A stretch of DNA of 64,000 nt. Origin: Rhizobium sp. CIAT894. Its GTDB lineage: Bacteria; Pseudomonadota; Alphaproteobacteria; Rhizobiales; Rhizobiaceae. The stretch spans positions 3,041,001 to 3,105,000 of the forward strand of contig NZ_CP020947.1 of NCBI RefSeq assembly GCF_000172795.2, written 5' to 3'. The stretch's first letter is position 1. Each line of letters begins with the position of its first letter. Positions 19,805 through 29,371 of the stretch are shown in pieces. The notes beneath the pieces were generated by a model, which was not told where the DNA came from, did no database searches, and saw only the letters and a program-made list of their open reading frames with translations. Position numbers and translations under genes: made by a program.

Positions 19805-22800
19805 ATGCCGAAGCGCCAAGACATCAAATCGATCCTCATCATCGGCGCGGGACCGATCGTCATTGGCCAGGCTTGCGAATTCGACTATTCCGGCACCCAG
19901 GCCTGCAAGGCGCTGAAAGAGGAAGGCTACCGCGTCATCCTCGTCAACTCCAACCCGGCGACGATCATGACCGATCCGGGCCTTGCCGACGCAACTTACG
20001 TCGAGCCGATCACCCCCGAGGTCGTCGCCAAGATCATCGCCAAGGAACGCCCGGACGCGCTGCTGCCGACCATGGGCGGCCAGACGGCGCTGAATACCGC
20101 CCTTTCGCTGAAGCGCATGGGCGTGCTCGACCGCTACAATGTCGAGATGATCGGCGCCAAGCCCGCCGCCATCGACATGGCCGAAGACCGGGCGCTGTTC
20201 CGCGAGGCGATGGCCCGCATCGGGTTGGAAACGCCGCGCTCGATGCTGGCGAACGCCACCGACATCAAGGATCTCGACCGCAAGACGCACGAGGCCGAGC
20301 GCAGCAAGCTGCGTGAAAGCCTCTCCGGCCCGGACCTCGACAAGGCCCTGGACGAACTGGAAAACCAGTGGAACCTCGGCGAGAGCGACCGCAAGCAGCG
20401 CTACATGAACCATGCTGTCGCAATCGCCGCCCAGGCGCTCGACCATGTCGGCCTGCCCGCCATCATCCGCCCCTCCTTCACGCTTGGCGGCACCGGCGGC
20501 GGCATTGCCTACAACCGCTCGGAATTCTTCGAGATCGTCGGCGGCGGTCTCGACGCCTCGCCGACCACCGAAGTGCTGATCGAAGAGTCGGTGCTCGGCT
20601 GGAAGGAGTATGAGATGGAGGTCGTCCGCGACAAGGCGGACAACTGCATCATCATCTGCTCGATCGAAAACATCGACCCGATGGGCGTCCACACCGGCGA
20701 CTCGATCACCGTCGCCCCGGCGCTGACGCTGACCGACAAGGAATACCAGATCATGCGCAACGCCTCGATCGCGGTGCTGCGCGAGATCGGTGTCGAGACC
20801 GGCGGCTCGAACGTCCAGTTCGCCGTCAATCCGAAGGACGGCCGTCTCGTCGTCATCGAAATGAACCCGCGTGTGTCGCGCTCATCGGCGCTGGCCTCCA
20901 AGGCCACCGGTTTCCCGATCGCCAAGATCGCCGCCAAGCTCGCCATCGGCTATACGCTCGACGAATTGGACAACGACATCACCGGCGGCGCCACGCCTGC
21001 CTCCTTCGAACCGTCGATCGACTACGTCGTCACCAAGATCCCGCGTTTCGCCTTCGAGAAATTCCCCGGCGCCTCGCCGGTTCTGACGACCGCAATGAAA
21101 TCGGTCGGCGAAGTCATGGCGATCGGCCGCACCTTCGCCGAATCGCTGCAAAAGGCGCTGCGCGGCCTCGAAACCGGCCTGACCGGCCTCGACGAGATCG
21201 AGATCCCCGATTCCGAGGAAGGCGAATCCAGCCACAACGCCATCCGCGCCGCCATCGGAACGCCGACGCCGGATCGCCTGCGCATGGTCGCCCAGGCGCT
21301 GCGCATGGGTCTCAGCATCGAAGAGGTGCATGAAGGCTGCAAGATCGATCCCTGGTTCATCGCCGAGCTCAAGAACATCGTCGACACGGAAGCCCGTATC
21401 CGCGAGCATGGCCTGCCGGAGGACGCCGCGAACCTGCGCATGCTGAAGGCCATGGGCTTTTCCGATGCGCGGCTGGCGACGCTCACCGGCAAGCGCCCGA
21501 AGCAGATCGCCGAGTTCCGAAACAGCCTGAACGTCCGCCCGGTCTTCAAGCGCATCGATACTTGTGCTGCCGAATTCGCCTCGCCGACCGCCTATATGTA
21601 TTCGACCTATGAAACGCCCTTCGTCGGCGCCGCCCGCTCCGAGGCCGAAGTGTCCGACCGCAAGAAGGTCGTCATCCTCGGCGGCGGCCCGAACCGCATC
21701 GGCCAGGGCATCGAGTTCGATTATTGCTGCTGCCATGCCGCCTTCGCGCTGAAGGATGCGGGTTATGAAGCGATCATGATCAACTGCAACCCGGAAACCG
21801 TCTCGACCGACTACGACACGTCGGACCGCCTCTATTTCGAGCCGCTGACGGCCGAGGACGTGATCGAGATCCTGCGGGCCGAGCAGGAAAAGGGTGAAGT
21901 CGTCGGCGTCATCGTCCAGTTCGGCGGCCAGACGCCGCTGAAGCTTGCCGAGGCGCTTGAGAAAAACGGCATCCCGATCCTCGGCACCGCGCCCGATATG
22001 ATCGACCTCGCCGAGGACCGCGACCGCTTCCAGAAGCTTCTGATGAAGCTCGATCTCAACCAGCCGAACAACGGCATCGCCTATTCGGTCGAGCAGGCCC
22101 GCCTGGTCGCTGCCGAAATCGGCTTCCCATTGGTCGTGCGCCCCTCCTACGTGCTCGGCGGCCGCGCCATGCAGATCCTGCATTCGGAAGGCCAGCTGCA
22201 GACCTACCTGCTCGACACGGTGCCGGAACTCGTGCCCGAGGACATCAAGCAGCGTTATCCCAACGACAAGACCGGCCAGATCAACACCCTGCTCGGCAAG
22301 AACCCGCTGCTCTTCGACAGCTATCTCAGCCACGCCATCGAAGTCGACGTCGACTGCCTCTCTGATGGAACCGACGTCTATGTCGCCGGCATCATGGAGC
22401 ATATCGAGGAAGCCGGCATCCATTCCGGCGACAGCGCCTGTTCGCTGCCGCCGCGCTCGCTGCCCGTCGAGCTGCTCGACGAACTCGAGCGCCAGGCAAA
22501 GGCGATGGCCAAAGCGCTCAATGTCGGCGGCCTGATGAACGTCCAGTTCGCCATCAAGGACGGCACCGTCTACGTTCTCGAAGTCAATCCGCGCGCCTCG
22601 CGCACCGTGCCCTTCGTCGCCAAGACCATCGGCGCGCCGATCGCCAAGATCGCCGCCCGCGTCATGGCCGGCGAGAAACTCGACGCAACCTTCGCCGCCT
22701 ATGGTGAAAAGCCCGATCCGCGCCGGCTGAAGCACATCGCCGTCAAGGAAGCCGTCTTCCCCTTCGCCCGCTTCCCCGGCGTCGATACGCTGCTCGGCCC

Positions 22801-23293
22801 GGAAATGCGTTCGACTGGCGAAGTCATCGGCCTCGACACCGATTTTGCGCTGGCCTTCGCCAAGTCGCAGCTCGGCGCCGGCGTCGAGCTGCCGCGTGAC
22901 GGCACAGTCTTCGTTTCCGTACGCGACGAGGACAAGGCACGCGTGCTGCCGGCGATCCGCATTCTCGTCGAACAGGGCTTCAAGGTACTGGCGACCGGCG
23001 GCACCGCCCGCTTCCTCGGCGAGAACGGCATCATCGCCACCAAGATCAACAAGGTTCTTGAAGGTCGCCCGCACATCGAGGATGCGATCCGCAACCGCCA
23101 GGTCCAGCTCGTCATCAACACCACCGACGGCAACAAGGCGATCTCGGATTCCAAGTCGCTGCGCCGCGCGACGCTGATGCAGAAGGTGCCCTACTACACA
23201 ACGATGGCCGGCGCCGAAGCAGCCGCCCAGGCGATCAAGGCGCTGAAGGCCGGCAATCTCGAAGTCCGGCCGCTGCAGAACTATTTCGCCTGA
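19805..23293 (+). CDS. carB: Carbamoyl-phosphate synthase large subunit
   Basis: This 1162-residue enzyme makes carbamoyl phosphate from bicarbonate, ammonia delivered by CarA, and two ATP. It consists of two homologous halves, each with an ATP-grasp domain. The first starts [23 protein letters not shown], the second (about residue 620) [22 protein letters not shown]. The oligomerisation domain lies between them, and a C-terminal MGS-like allosteric domain (about 1020-1150, [16 protein letters not shown]) follows. The length is larger than E. coli CarB (1073) and usual for rhizobia. The ATG at 19805 is chosen by family alignment; 18 upstream codons are also open. Confidence 0.98.
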   Translation: MPKRQDIKSILIIGAGPIVIGQACEFDYSGTQACKALKEEGYRVILVNSNPATIMTDPGLADATYVEPITPEVVAKIIAKERPDALLPTMGGQTALNTALSLKRMGVLDRYNVEMIGAKPAAIDMAEDRALFREAMARIGLETPRSMLANATDIKDLDRKTHEAERSKLRESLSGPDLDKALDELENQWNLGESDRKQRYMNHAVAIAAQALDHVGLPAIIRPSFTLGGTGGGIAYNRSEFFEIVGGGLDASPTTEVLIEESVLGWKEYEMEVVRDKADNCIIICSIENIDPMGVHTGDSITVAPALTLTDKEYQIMRNASIAVLREIGVETGGSNVQFAVNPKDGRLVVIEMNPRVSRSSALASKATGFPIAKIAAKLAIGYTLDELDNDITGGATPASFEPSIDYVVTKIPRFAFEKFPGASPVLTTAMKSVGEVMAIGRTFAESLQKALRGLETGLTGLDEIEIPDSEEGESSHNAIRAAIGTPTPDRLRMVAQALRMGLSIEEVHEGCKIDPWFIAELKNIVDTEARIREHGLPEDAANLRMLKAMGFSDARLATLTGKRPKQIAEFRNSLNVRPVFKRIDTCAAEFASPTAYMYSTYETPFVGAARSEAEVSDRKKVVILGGGPNRIGQGIEFDYCCCHAAFALKDAGYEAIMINCNPETVSTDYDTSDRLYFEPLTAEDVIEILRAEQEKGEVVGVIVQFGGQTPLKLAEALEKNGIPILGTAPDMIDLAEDRDRFQKLLMKLDLNQPNNGIAYSVEQARLVAAEIGFPLVVRPSYVLGGRAMQILHSEGQLQTYLLDTVPELVPEDIKQRYPNDKTGQINTLLGKNPLLFDSYLSHAIEVDVDCLSDGTDVYVAGIMEHIEEAGIHSGDSACSLPPRSLPVELLDELERQAKAMAKALNVGGLMNVQFAIKDGTVYVLEVNPRASRTVPFVAKTIGAPIAKIAARVMAGEKLDATFAAYGEKPDPRRLKHIAVKEAVFPFARFPGVDTLLGPEMRSTGEVIGLDTDFALAFAKSQLGAGVELPRDGTVFVSVRDEDKARVLPAIRILVEQGFKVLATGGTARFLGENGIIATKINKVLEGRPHIEDAIRNRQVQLVINTTDGNKAISDSKSLRRATLMQKVPYYTTMAGAEAAAQAIKALKAGNLEVRPLQNYFA

Positions 23294-23311
23294 GATCGCT
23301 CGAGATAAACG

Positions 23312-23339
23312 GTGCCATCGCTCGATCGAGCGGTGGCAC
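23312..23339 (+). terminator. Hairpin after carB
   Basis: A 28-base near-perfect palindrome (GTGCCATCGCTCGA and its complement with one G-T pair) begins 19 bases after the carB stop codon. It lacks a T-run, so it may be a processing or Rho-assisted end. Confidence 0.5.
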
Positions 23340-23377
23340 ATGTCATTTCGGCAGAGGCGCCACATTCCGGAATCAAA

Positions 23378-24835
23378 CTATCCGGTCGCCGTGATAAGCC
23401 GCTGTATTTTCAGCATATCGTCTCGAAATCGTTCGAATTCCTCCGCTTTCGATCGCTCGTCGGGAATCCGCAGCAGATAGGACGGATGCACTGTCACGAA
23501 CAGCGTCCGCCCGCCTTCGATCACCATCGCCTGCCCCCTGATATCCTGGAGACACTGCTTCGCATCGGTCAGCGCCGCAAGCGCCGTCGCCCCCATGGCA
23601 ACGATCAACTTCGGCTTGACCAGCTCCATTTCCAGATCGAGCCACCAGCGGCAATGTTTCACCTCGCCCATATTGGGCTTCTGGTGGATGCGGCGCTTGC
23701 CGCGCGGCTCATATTTGAAATGCTTGACGGCATTGGTAACATAGAGCCTTGAGCGGTCGATACCCGCCTCTGCTATCACCTGGTCGAGCAACCGGCCGGC
23801 CGGACCGACGAAGGGGCGGCCGGCAATATCTTCCTGGTCGCCCGGCTGCTCGCCGACAAACATCACCTCCGCATCGCGCGGCCCCTCCCCGAACACGGTC
23901 TGTGTAGCCTTCTCGTGCAGCGGGCAGCGGGTGCAGACGGCGGCCTCGGCGCTGAGGGCTTCCAGCGTGCCGGCCAAAGCCTCGGCGTCTGCGGGATGGT
24001 TGCGCGCCGCCTGCTGCAAGCGGTCGTGAAAGGGCAGCGATTGCGTCGCCTCGCGCGCCGCCATGGCTCGCACCTTGCTCTCGGCCGACGCAATCAGCCC
24101 TGGGATGAGATCGGCTTCCGGCAGGTTCCTCCAGTATTTCTTCGGCATCTCCGCCTGCATCGCTTTCACCTTCAGTCGCGCCGGATTGAAGATGTTGGCG
24201 TAGTAGGTACGCCAGAGTTCGTCCGTGGCATCGCTGAGATTGGGCTTCTCGCAAGGCTCGCCGGTGATCGTCAGCCGCTCCCCGTCCCAGGCGGCCGAGC
24301 CCTTGGGCGTTGCGATCAGCCAGTCCATATCGGTGAAGCGCCTCTGGAAGAAGGGCGCCGTACGCCTGACGATATGATGGTCCGGCTCGAACCAGGCGAT
24401 GAATTTTCGCCGGCCCTCCGTCACCGCACCAACCTCCTTGAAGCGCACGAAGGCCGTCATCTTGTGTGCATCGCGCCGAACGTTCTTCGCCATCAGCCTC
24501 GCCCGCACCACATCCTCATCGGAAATGACCTCGAGCAACTGCCGGTCCAGTTGCAGCCGCCAGAGCAGGCGGTAAAGCAGGGAAAACCGCGCCGGATCGG
24601 AATGGCAGAGAACCGTCTCGGCAAGGTCGAGGAAGGCCGGCGGCACCGTCATCAGCTTGCGTGCCGCCGCAGGCGCCGGCGGCATGGCGTCGCGCTGGAA
24701 TGAGAGATCCGCCTCCGCACCTTTTTCGCGCCAGTCGATCTCCTCAGGCCCGATGCCTGCGGCCGCAAAAGCGCGTGCGGCATCGCGCCATTCGGCAAGT
24801 TCGCCCCGCCCCGCAAGCACGACCCGGCGCATCAC
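23378..24835 (-). CDS. DUF4130-UdgX fusion, uracil-DNA cross-linking glycosylase
   Basis: This 485-residue protein joins two domains. Residues about 1-265 form the DUF4130 domain found with radical SAM repair proteins. Residues about 290-480 are UdgX, a family 4-like uracil-DNA glycosylase that cuts uracil and stays covalently bound to the DNA. Cys301, Cys304, Cys395 and Cys428 fit the four ligands of the 4Fe-4S cluster. GEQPGDQED is the active-site loop. The UdgX-specific insertion KRRIH is at 380-384, so His384 should be the cross-linking residue. HPSYLLR closes the site. Its ATG overlaps the stop codon of the radical SAM gene by 4 bases, and a LexA box precedes the pair. Confidence 0.93.
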   Translation of the reverse strand: MMRRVVLAGRGELAEWRDAARAFAAAGIGPEEIDWREKGAEADLSFQRDAMPPAPAAARKLMTVPPAFLDLAETVLCHSDPARFSLLYRLLWRLQLDRQLLEVISDEDVVRARLMAKNVRRDAHKMTAFVRFKEVGAVTEGRRKFIAWFEPDHHIVRRTAPFFQRRFTDMDWLIATPKGSAAWDGERLTITGEPCEKPNLSDATDELWRTYYANIFNPARLKVKAMQAEMPKKYWRNLPEADLIPGLIASAESKVRAMAAREATQSLPFHDRLQQAARNHPADAEALAGTLEALSAEAAVCTRCPLHEKATQTVFGEGPRDAEVMFVGEQPGDQEDIAGRPFVGPAGRLLDQVIAEAGIDRSRLYVTNAVKHFKYEPRGKRRIHQKPNMGEVKHCRWWLDLEMELVKPKLIVAMGATALAALTDAKQCLQDIRGQAMVIEGGRTLFVTVHPSYLLRIPDERSKAEEFERFRDDMLKIQRLITATG

Positions 24836-26064
24836 AGCAACGACAATTGTTCAGGTTGCGGCTCGAACATGGCGCGAAGATCCGGCCTGTCGATCAGCCG
24901 CCGCGGCGACCAGCCTTCGGCGCAAATGAAGGATTGGACCTTCCTGATCGAAACGCCGAGCCGCGAGAGATCGTCGAGGCGCAGACGGCGAAAGCGGCGG
25001 GCCGAAACGATCGCCTTTACCGTCTTGGTGCCGAGCCCGGGCACGCGCAGCAACCACTCGCGTTCGGCCTTGTTGATATCGACGGGAAATTCGCCCCGGT
25101 TGGCGAGCGCCCAGGCGAGCTTCGGATCGAGATTGAGATCGAGCATGCCGCCCGCCTGGTTGGCGGTAATCTCGTCGATGCCGAAACCGTAGAAGCGATA
25201 GAGCCAGTCGGCCTGGTAAAGCCGATGCTCGCGCATCAGCGGCGGCTTGATCAGCGGCAGGTTTTTCGACGAATCCGGGATCGGGCTGAAGGCGGAATAA
25301 TAAACGCGCTTCAGGCCGTAGCTGCTGTAGAGCCGGCCGCTGCTCGCAAGGATCGTCGCATCATTCGCACCGTCGGCGCCGACGATCATCTGCGTGCTCT
25401 GGCCGGCAGGAACGAAACGCTGGCGTTTCTTCGTCTTCAGCGTCGGTTCGCCGGCCGCCTCGATCTTCAGCCTGAGATCGCCCATCGATCGGCGGATATT
25501 GGCGGGTTTCTTCTCCGGCGCAAAGCGGGTGATGCCGCTGTCGGTCGGCAGTTCGATATTGAGCGACAGCCTGTCGGCATGAAGCCCCGCCTCCTCGAGC
25601 AGATGCGGCGACGCCTCGGGGATCGCTTTCAGATGGATATAACCGCGAAAATGATGGATCACGCGCAGTTCACGGGCGATGCGGACCATCTCCTCCATCG
25701 TGTAGTCGGAAGAGCGAATGATCCCGGAGGAAAGGAAAAGGCCTTCGATATAGTTGCGGCGGTAGAATTCCAGCGTCAGCCAGACGACCTCCTCCGCCGT
25801 GAAACGTGCCCGCTCGACATTGCTCGACGAGCGATTGACGCAATAGGCGCAGTCATAGATGCAGAAATTGGTGAGTAGGATCTTCAGAAGCGAAATGCAC
25901 CGCCCATCCGGGGCATAGGCATGGCAGATACCGGATCCCTCGGTCGAACCCAGTCCTCCACTTGCGCTCGAATCGCGTTTCACCGTGCCGCTGGAGGCGC
26001 AGGAAGCGTCATATTTCGCGGCGTCGGAAAGAATGGCCAAGCGTTCGGCAAGCGACTTCTTCAT
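24832..26064 (-). CDS. Putative DNA modification/repair radical SAM protein
   Basis: This 410-residue protein has the radical SAM cluster motif CxxxCxxC at Cys68, Cys72 and Cys75 (NFCIYDCAYC). The C-terminal part (about 330-395) contains helix-hairpin-helix DNA-binding repeats (LLRVPGLGTKTVKAIVSARR). It matches the family always found beside DUF4130/UdgX-type proteins and thought to act in DNA repair; the reaction is unknown. The ATG at 26064 fits the family start (MKKSLAERLAILSDAAKYDAS). A GTG four codons upstream is possible but would lie inside the LexA box. It is the first gene of the operon. Confidence 0.9.
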   Translation of the reverse strand: MKKSLAERLAILSDAAKYDASCASSGTVKRDSSASGGLGSTEGSGICHAYAPDGRCISLLKILLTNFCIYDCAYCVNRSSSNVERARFTAEEVVWLTLEFYRRNYIEGLFLSSGIIRSSDYTMEEMVRIARELRVIHHFRGYIHLKAIPEASPHLLEEAGLHADRLSLNIELPTDSGITRFAPEKKPANIRRSMGDLRLKIEAAGEPTLKTKKRQRFVPAGQSTQMIVGADGANDATILASSGRLYSSYGLKRVYYSAFSPIPDSSKNLPLIKPPLMREHRLYQADWLYRFYGFGIDEITANQAGGMLDLNLDPKLAWALANRGEFPVDINKAEREWLLRVPGLGTKTVKAIVSARRFRRLRLDDLSRLGVSIRKVQSFICAEGWSPRRLIDRPDLRAMFEPQPEQLSLL

Positions 26065-26070
26065 TCCTAT

Positions 26071-26085
26071 GTTCACTATATGTTC
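26071..26085 (-). promoter_or_regulatory. Alphaproteobacterial LexA (SOS) box
   Basis: GTTCACTATATGTTC is a perfect GTTC-N7-GTTC direct repeat, the LexA box of Rhizobium and other alphaproteobacteria. On the minus strand it overlaps the probable minus-10 region (TTGACT lies about 15 bases upstream of TATAGT) and ends 7 bases before the start codon of the radical SAM gene. LexA bound here would block the promoter. Confidence 0.85.
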
Positions 26086-26235
26086 TAGCGCACCCAGTCA
26101 ACCGAAACGATCCCGCCTCTGCCCATTTTGGGTACGCATCGCCCGACGCCGCAGTGGGTTGCATTTCGCCTATGCGAATTTTCTGGAAATCGGCCTTGCC
26201 GATCTGCTATAAGCACTTAACTAGAATTGTGGCAC

Positions 26236-26271
26236 GGTTCCGAAGCTCCCCTTCGGGACCTGTTTTCTTTT
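26236..26271 (+). terminator. Terminator/attenuator in the greA leader
   Basis: GGTTCCGAAG and CTTCGGGACC pair over 10 bp (one G-T pair) around CTCCC, followed by TGTTTTCTTTT. It lies 47 bases upstream of the greA start codon. The gene upstream diverges, so the only transcript it can stop is the greA leader. An analogous leader terminator (GraL) is known for E. coli greA. Confidence 0.65.
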
Positions 26272-26317
26272 GTGTGGGCGCCTGATTACGCGAACACAAG
26301 GAGTGAAGGACAAAAAA

Positions 26318-26794
26318 ATGGTTGAAAAGGTACCGATGACACAGGGTGGTTTCGTCAAGCTGCAGGAAGAGCTGCGCTGGCGTCAGCAGGAGGAGCGCCC
26401 CCGAATCATCGAGGCGATCGCCGAAGCCCGTGCTCATGGCGACCTTTCCGAAAACGCCGAATACCACGCCGCCAAGGAAGCCCAGAGCCACAATGAAGGC
26501 CGCATCAGCGAGTTGGAAGATCTGACGGCGCGCGCCGAGGTCATCGATCTCACCAAGATGTCGGGCGACAAGATCAAGTTCGGCGCCAAGGTGAAGCTCG
26601 TCGACGAGGATACCGAGGAAGAAAAGACCTACCAGATCGTCGGCGACCAGGAAGCCGACGTCAAGGCCGGCCGCATCTCGATCTCCTCTCCGATCGCCCG
26701 CGCGCTGATCGGCAAGGAAGTCGGCGATTCCATCGAGGTCAATGCGCCGGGCGGCTCGAAGGCCTACGAGATCCTCCAGGTGACCTGGGGCTGA
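26318..26794 (+). CDS. greA: Transcription elongation factor GreA
   Basis: This 158-residue protein rescues backtracked RNA polymerase by stimulating transcript cleavage. The N-terminal coiled coil (about residues 1-75) carries the acidic tip in the conserved [17 protein letters not shown] motif. The C-terminal FKBP-like domain (about 80-158) contains [18 protein letters not shown]. The ATG at 26318 has GAAGGA eight bases upstream. The leader carries a terminator hairpin, which points to attenuation of greA expression. lpcC follows 27 bases later on the same strand. Confidence 0.97.
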   Translation: MVEKVPMTQGGFVKLQEELRWRQQEERPRIIEAIAEARAHGDLSENAEYHAAKEAQSHNEGRISELEDLTARAEVIDLTKMSGDKIKFGAKVKLVDEDTEEEKTYQIVGDQEADVKAGRISISSPIARALIGKEVGDSIEVNAPGGSKAYEILQVTWG

Positions 26795-26821
26795 TCGCCC
26801 GCCAGACGCGAGACCCATCCT

Positions 26822-27877
26822 TTGCCGGATATTCGTGACGTCGAGATCATCGCGCCCAATTTCAAGCGCCGGCTCTCCGGCGTCACGTCGACCATCGTCC
26901 AGCTCATCCCCTGCCAGATCCGCCTCGGTTTCAGGATCGCGACGCTCGGCCCCGGCCTACCGGAAGGCCTGCCGAAACTGAAGTGGCCGCAGCTCGCCGG
27001 ATTCTGGCGCCCGCCGGCGCGCCGGCGCTACCGCGTCTGGCATGCCCGCCGCAACAATGAGATGGCCGCCGGCATCCTGCTTCGCCATGTCCTGCGCATG
27101 CCGCTGAAGCTGCTCTTCACCTCGGCCGCGCAACGCCGCCACACTGCCTATACCAAATGGCTGATCCGCCGCATGGACACGGTGATCGCAACCAGCGACC
27201 GTTCCGGCTCCTTCCTCGAGGTGCCGCACACGGTCATCCAGCACGGCGTCGACCTTTCCCTGTTCCACCCGCCGGAAACGGCCGATGACGGCATAACCGC
27301 CACCGGCCTGCCAGGCCGCTATCTCGTCGGCTGTTTCGGCCGTGTGCGCCATCAGAAGGGCACCGACCTTTTCGTCAAGGCGATGATCGAGCTCTTGCCG
27401 CAGCACCCGGAATGGACGGCTGTTGTTTCCGGCCGGGTGACCGCGGAGCACACCGCCTTCGGCGAACAGCTCAAGGCCGATGTCGCCGCCGCCGGCCTCG
27501 GCGATCGTATCCTCTTCCTCGGCGAAGTGCCCGATATCAAGGTCTGGTATCGCCGCCTGACGCTTTACGTCGCCCCTTCCCGCAACGAGGGCTTCGGCCT
27601 GACGCCGCTCGAAGCCATGGCCTCCCGGACCGCCGTTGTGGCATCGGATGCGGGCGCCTATGCCGAACTCGTCGCCGAGGGCGAGACCGGCTCGGTGGTG
27701 GTTGCCGGCGACGGCGAAGCGCTGACGCGGGCGATCGCGCCCTATATCGCAGATCCCGCGCTGGCGATCGCCCATGGCGAGAATGCGCTGCGCCACGTCA
27801 GGGCGAATTTCGCGCTGGAGAAGGAAGCAAGTGCGATCGGCGCCATTTACGATCGCCTCCTCGGCGACAACCGCTGA
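26822..27877 (+). CDS. lpcC: Lipopolysaccharide core mannosyltransferase LpcC-like, GT4 family
   Basis: This 351-residue glycosyltransferase has a GT-B fold. The N-terminal half begins MPDIRDVEIIAPNFKRRLSG and the C-terminal half contains the GT4 donor-binding pattern (VAPSRNEGFGLTPLEAMASR, E-x7-E). It agrees with rhizobial LpcC, which adds mannose to Kdo in the lipopolysaccharide inner core on the cytoplasmic face. The only plausible start is TTG at 26822, since no ATG or GTG lies in frame before conserved sequence; the ribosome binding site is weak, which fits translation coupled to greA. An IS element has inserted 117 bases downstream. Confidence 0.82.
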   Translation: MPDIRDVEIIAPNFKRRLSGVTSTIVQLIPCQIRLGFRIATLGPGLPEGLPKLKWPQLAGFWRPPARRRYRVWHARRNNEMAAGILLRHVLRMPLKLLFTSAAQRRHTAYTKWLIRRMDTVIATSDRSGSFLEVPHTVIQHGVDLSLFHPPETADDGITATGLPGRYLVGCFGRVRHQKGTDLFVKAMIELLPQHPEWTAVVSGRVTAEHTAFGEQLKADVAAAGLGDRILFLGEVPDIKVWYRRLTLYVAPSRNEGFGLTPLEAMASRTAVVASDAGAYAELVAEGETGSVVVAGDGEALTRAIAPYIADPALAIAHGENALRHVRANFALEKEASAIGAIYDRLLGDNR

Positions 27878-27924
27878 AGAGTAAACCGAAACGGCCCGTT
27901 GGGTAACGGGCGGCAACCCCTCCT

Positions 27925-27994
27925 TCGTCATGCTCGGCCTTGTCCCGAGCATCTGCCTTCGGTCGATAGGGCAGCAGATCCTCGGCACAAGGCC
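27925..27994. repeat. Palindromic intergenic repeat, interrupted by the IS element
   Basis: Left arm 27925-27956 (TCGTCATGCTCGGCCTTG...) is nearly the reverse complement of the right arm, which starts at 27974 and continues after the IS at 29277-29287 (GAGGATGACGA). Without the insertion the element would be about 81 bp. It resembles repeats common between rhizobial genes. Confidence 0.65.
27984..27994. repeat. Target site duplication, left copy
   Basis: GGCACAAGGCC directly abuts the left end of the IS and is repeated exactly at 29266-29276. Confidence 0.9.
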
Positions 27995-29265
27995 ACTGCT
28001 GTCCGGTTTAAATTGTGTCACCATTGGAGGCTCATCTGGCCGGGATTTCCGGGAGGGTTGTTGCGTGGTTTTAGCAGGCGGTCGATCCTTTTGCGGTGCA
28101 TCAGGTTGGTGCGCACCAGGCGGGCGAAGGCCAGCGGGCTTATGATGGTGGCCTGGTCGGCCTTTGCCATCTGCAGCAGCAGATAGGCGATCAGAGCGAC
28201 GGCCACCTGGATGCGCACTGCATTTTCGCTGTTGCCGAGGAAATGGCGGATTTTCAGCGTCTGCTTGACCCAGCGGAAGAACAGTTCGATCGCCCAGCGG
28301 CGCTTGTAAAGTGCGGCGATCTCCTCGGCCGGGGCGGTAAGATCGTTGGAGAAGATGCGCAATATCTTGCCGGTTTCGATCCGCACGCCGATCTCGCGCA
28401 CCGGCCGGTTCATCGGATTGCGGCGGCTCCTGGCCTGGCGCTGCGGCAACAGGCCGATGCGGTCGAACAGGATGCCGGCATCCTCGTTGACCGCCTGCTC
28501 GGCGCTCGCTGTCAGTTTCGTATGGGACTTGAGGCGGGTGACGATGCGGCAGCCGGCGGCATCCAGCTTCGCCCACCAGCCGAAATCGTAATAGCCGAGA
28601 TCGAAGACATAGGTGGCGCCCGCCTCGATCGGCATCTCCTTGGCGGCGGTGATGTCGTTGACATTGGCCGCGGTGACGGCCGCATAGATCGGCCGTTCGG
28701 CATTGGCATCATAGACGACGTGCATCTTGGCGCCGCAGGCCTGATCGGAAAAGCGGGCCCACTGCGATCCCGCCCCGGAAAGTGGCAGACTGCTGCCGTC
28801 GATCAGATAGACCGCCTCGCCGATGGCCCGCTTGAGGCCGCGCCCGGCGCGGGCCAGCATCTGCGTAAACAACTCGGTAAAAACGGCGCTCGGACGCAGG
28901 CCGTTGGCATCGGCGAAAGTCGAGCGCGACACCGGGCGAGCGCCGAGATGGTAAAGGCGGGCACTATGGCTTTCCAGGGACCCGACGATCTCGCGCAGGC
29001 TGACGGCACCGGCAAGCTGGCCGTAAAGCAGGGCGATCAACTGGCTCTTCGTCGACAGCCGCCGAACATGCTTGTCGGCCTGATGCTCCTCCACAAGTCT
29101 TTCGAAGATCGTCCACGGAATCCGCTTCAACAGATCATGAAAGACGCTATTGTCATGCCGCACGGTGTTGCTCCTATTTCGTGTCCGAGATCGTCGCGAA
29201 ACGCTCGAATACGAGTAGAATCAACACCGTGCACCATGTCCACTAAATTTAAACCGGACAGCAGT
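27995..29265 (-). mobile_element. Complete IS4-family insertion sequence, 1271 bp
   Basis: Both ends carry a perfect 20-bp inverted repeat starting ACTGCTGTCCGG (27995-28014 and 29246-29265). They are flanked by an exact 11-bp duplication, in the 10-13 bp range usual for IS4. One intact transposase fills the element. The preserved ends and duplication indicate a recent insertion, here into a palindromic repeat between lpcC and dctA, harming neither gene. Confidence 0.95.
28018..29163 (-). CDS. IS4-family transposase (DDE)
   Basis: This 381-residue protein has an N-terminal DUF4372-like domain (about residues 1-75) and a DDE transposase domain. The acidic triad is visible as Asp in YLIDGSS (about 122), Asp in YVFDLGYYDFGWW (about 191) and Glu in YKRRWAIELFFRWVKQTL (about 289), the last being the Y-R-E-K motif of IS4. 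The start codon is GTG at 29163, with AGGAG seven bases before it. No frameshift or stop interrupts the gene, so it could be active. Confidence 0.95.
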   Translation of the reverse strand: MRHDNSVFHDLLKRIPWTIFERLVEEHQADKHVRRLSTKSQLIALLYGQLAGAVSLREIVGSLESHSARLYHLGARPVSRSTFADANGLRPSAVFTELFTQMLARAGRGLKRAIGEAVYLIDGSSLPLSGAGSQWARFSDQACGAKMHVVYDANAERPIYAAVTAANVNDITAAKEMPIEAGATYVFDLGYYDFGWWAKLDAAGCRIVTRLKSHTKLTASAEQAVNEDAGILFDRIGLLPQRQARSRRNPMNRPVREIGVRIETGKILRIFSNDLTAPAEEIAALYKRRWAIELFFRWVKQTLKIRHFLGNSENAVRIQVAVALIAYLLLQMAKADQATIISPLAFARLVRTNLMHRKRIDRLLKPRNNPPGNPGQMSLQW

Positions 29266-29276
29266 GGCACAAGGCC
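29266..29276. repeat. Target site duplication, right copy
   Basis: GGCACAAGGCC follows the right IS end exactly. Confidence 0.9.
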
Positions 29277-29313
29277 GAGGATGACGATGAATAGAGAACG
29301 AAATCATCAATTA

Positions 29314-29344
29314 GCAAACGGCCCGCTGGAAGGCGGGCCGTTGC
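29314..29344 (-). terminator. Terminator of dctA
   Basis: CGGCCCGC and GCGGGCCG pair, extended by GCAA/TTGC around one unpaired A, with a 6-base loop, 28 bases beyond the dctA stop codon. Confidence 0.7.
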
Positions 29345-29371
29345 AACTATCCGAGACTGATGAGTGGCCGG

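Noticed and set aside
20882..23365. Very long open frame (827 codons) antisense to carB, and similar ones such as 42710-44644 antisense to the ABC genes
   Set aside because: High GC and third-position bias open the opposite frame. The translations are rich in Asp, Arg, Gly and His without family match, while the plus-strand genes match known proteins end to end.
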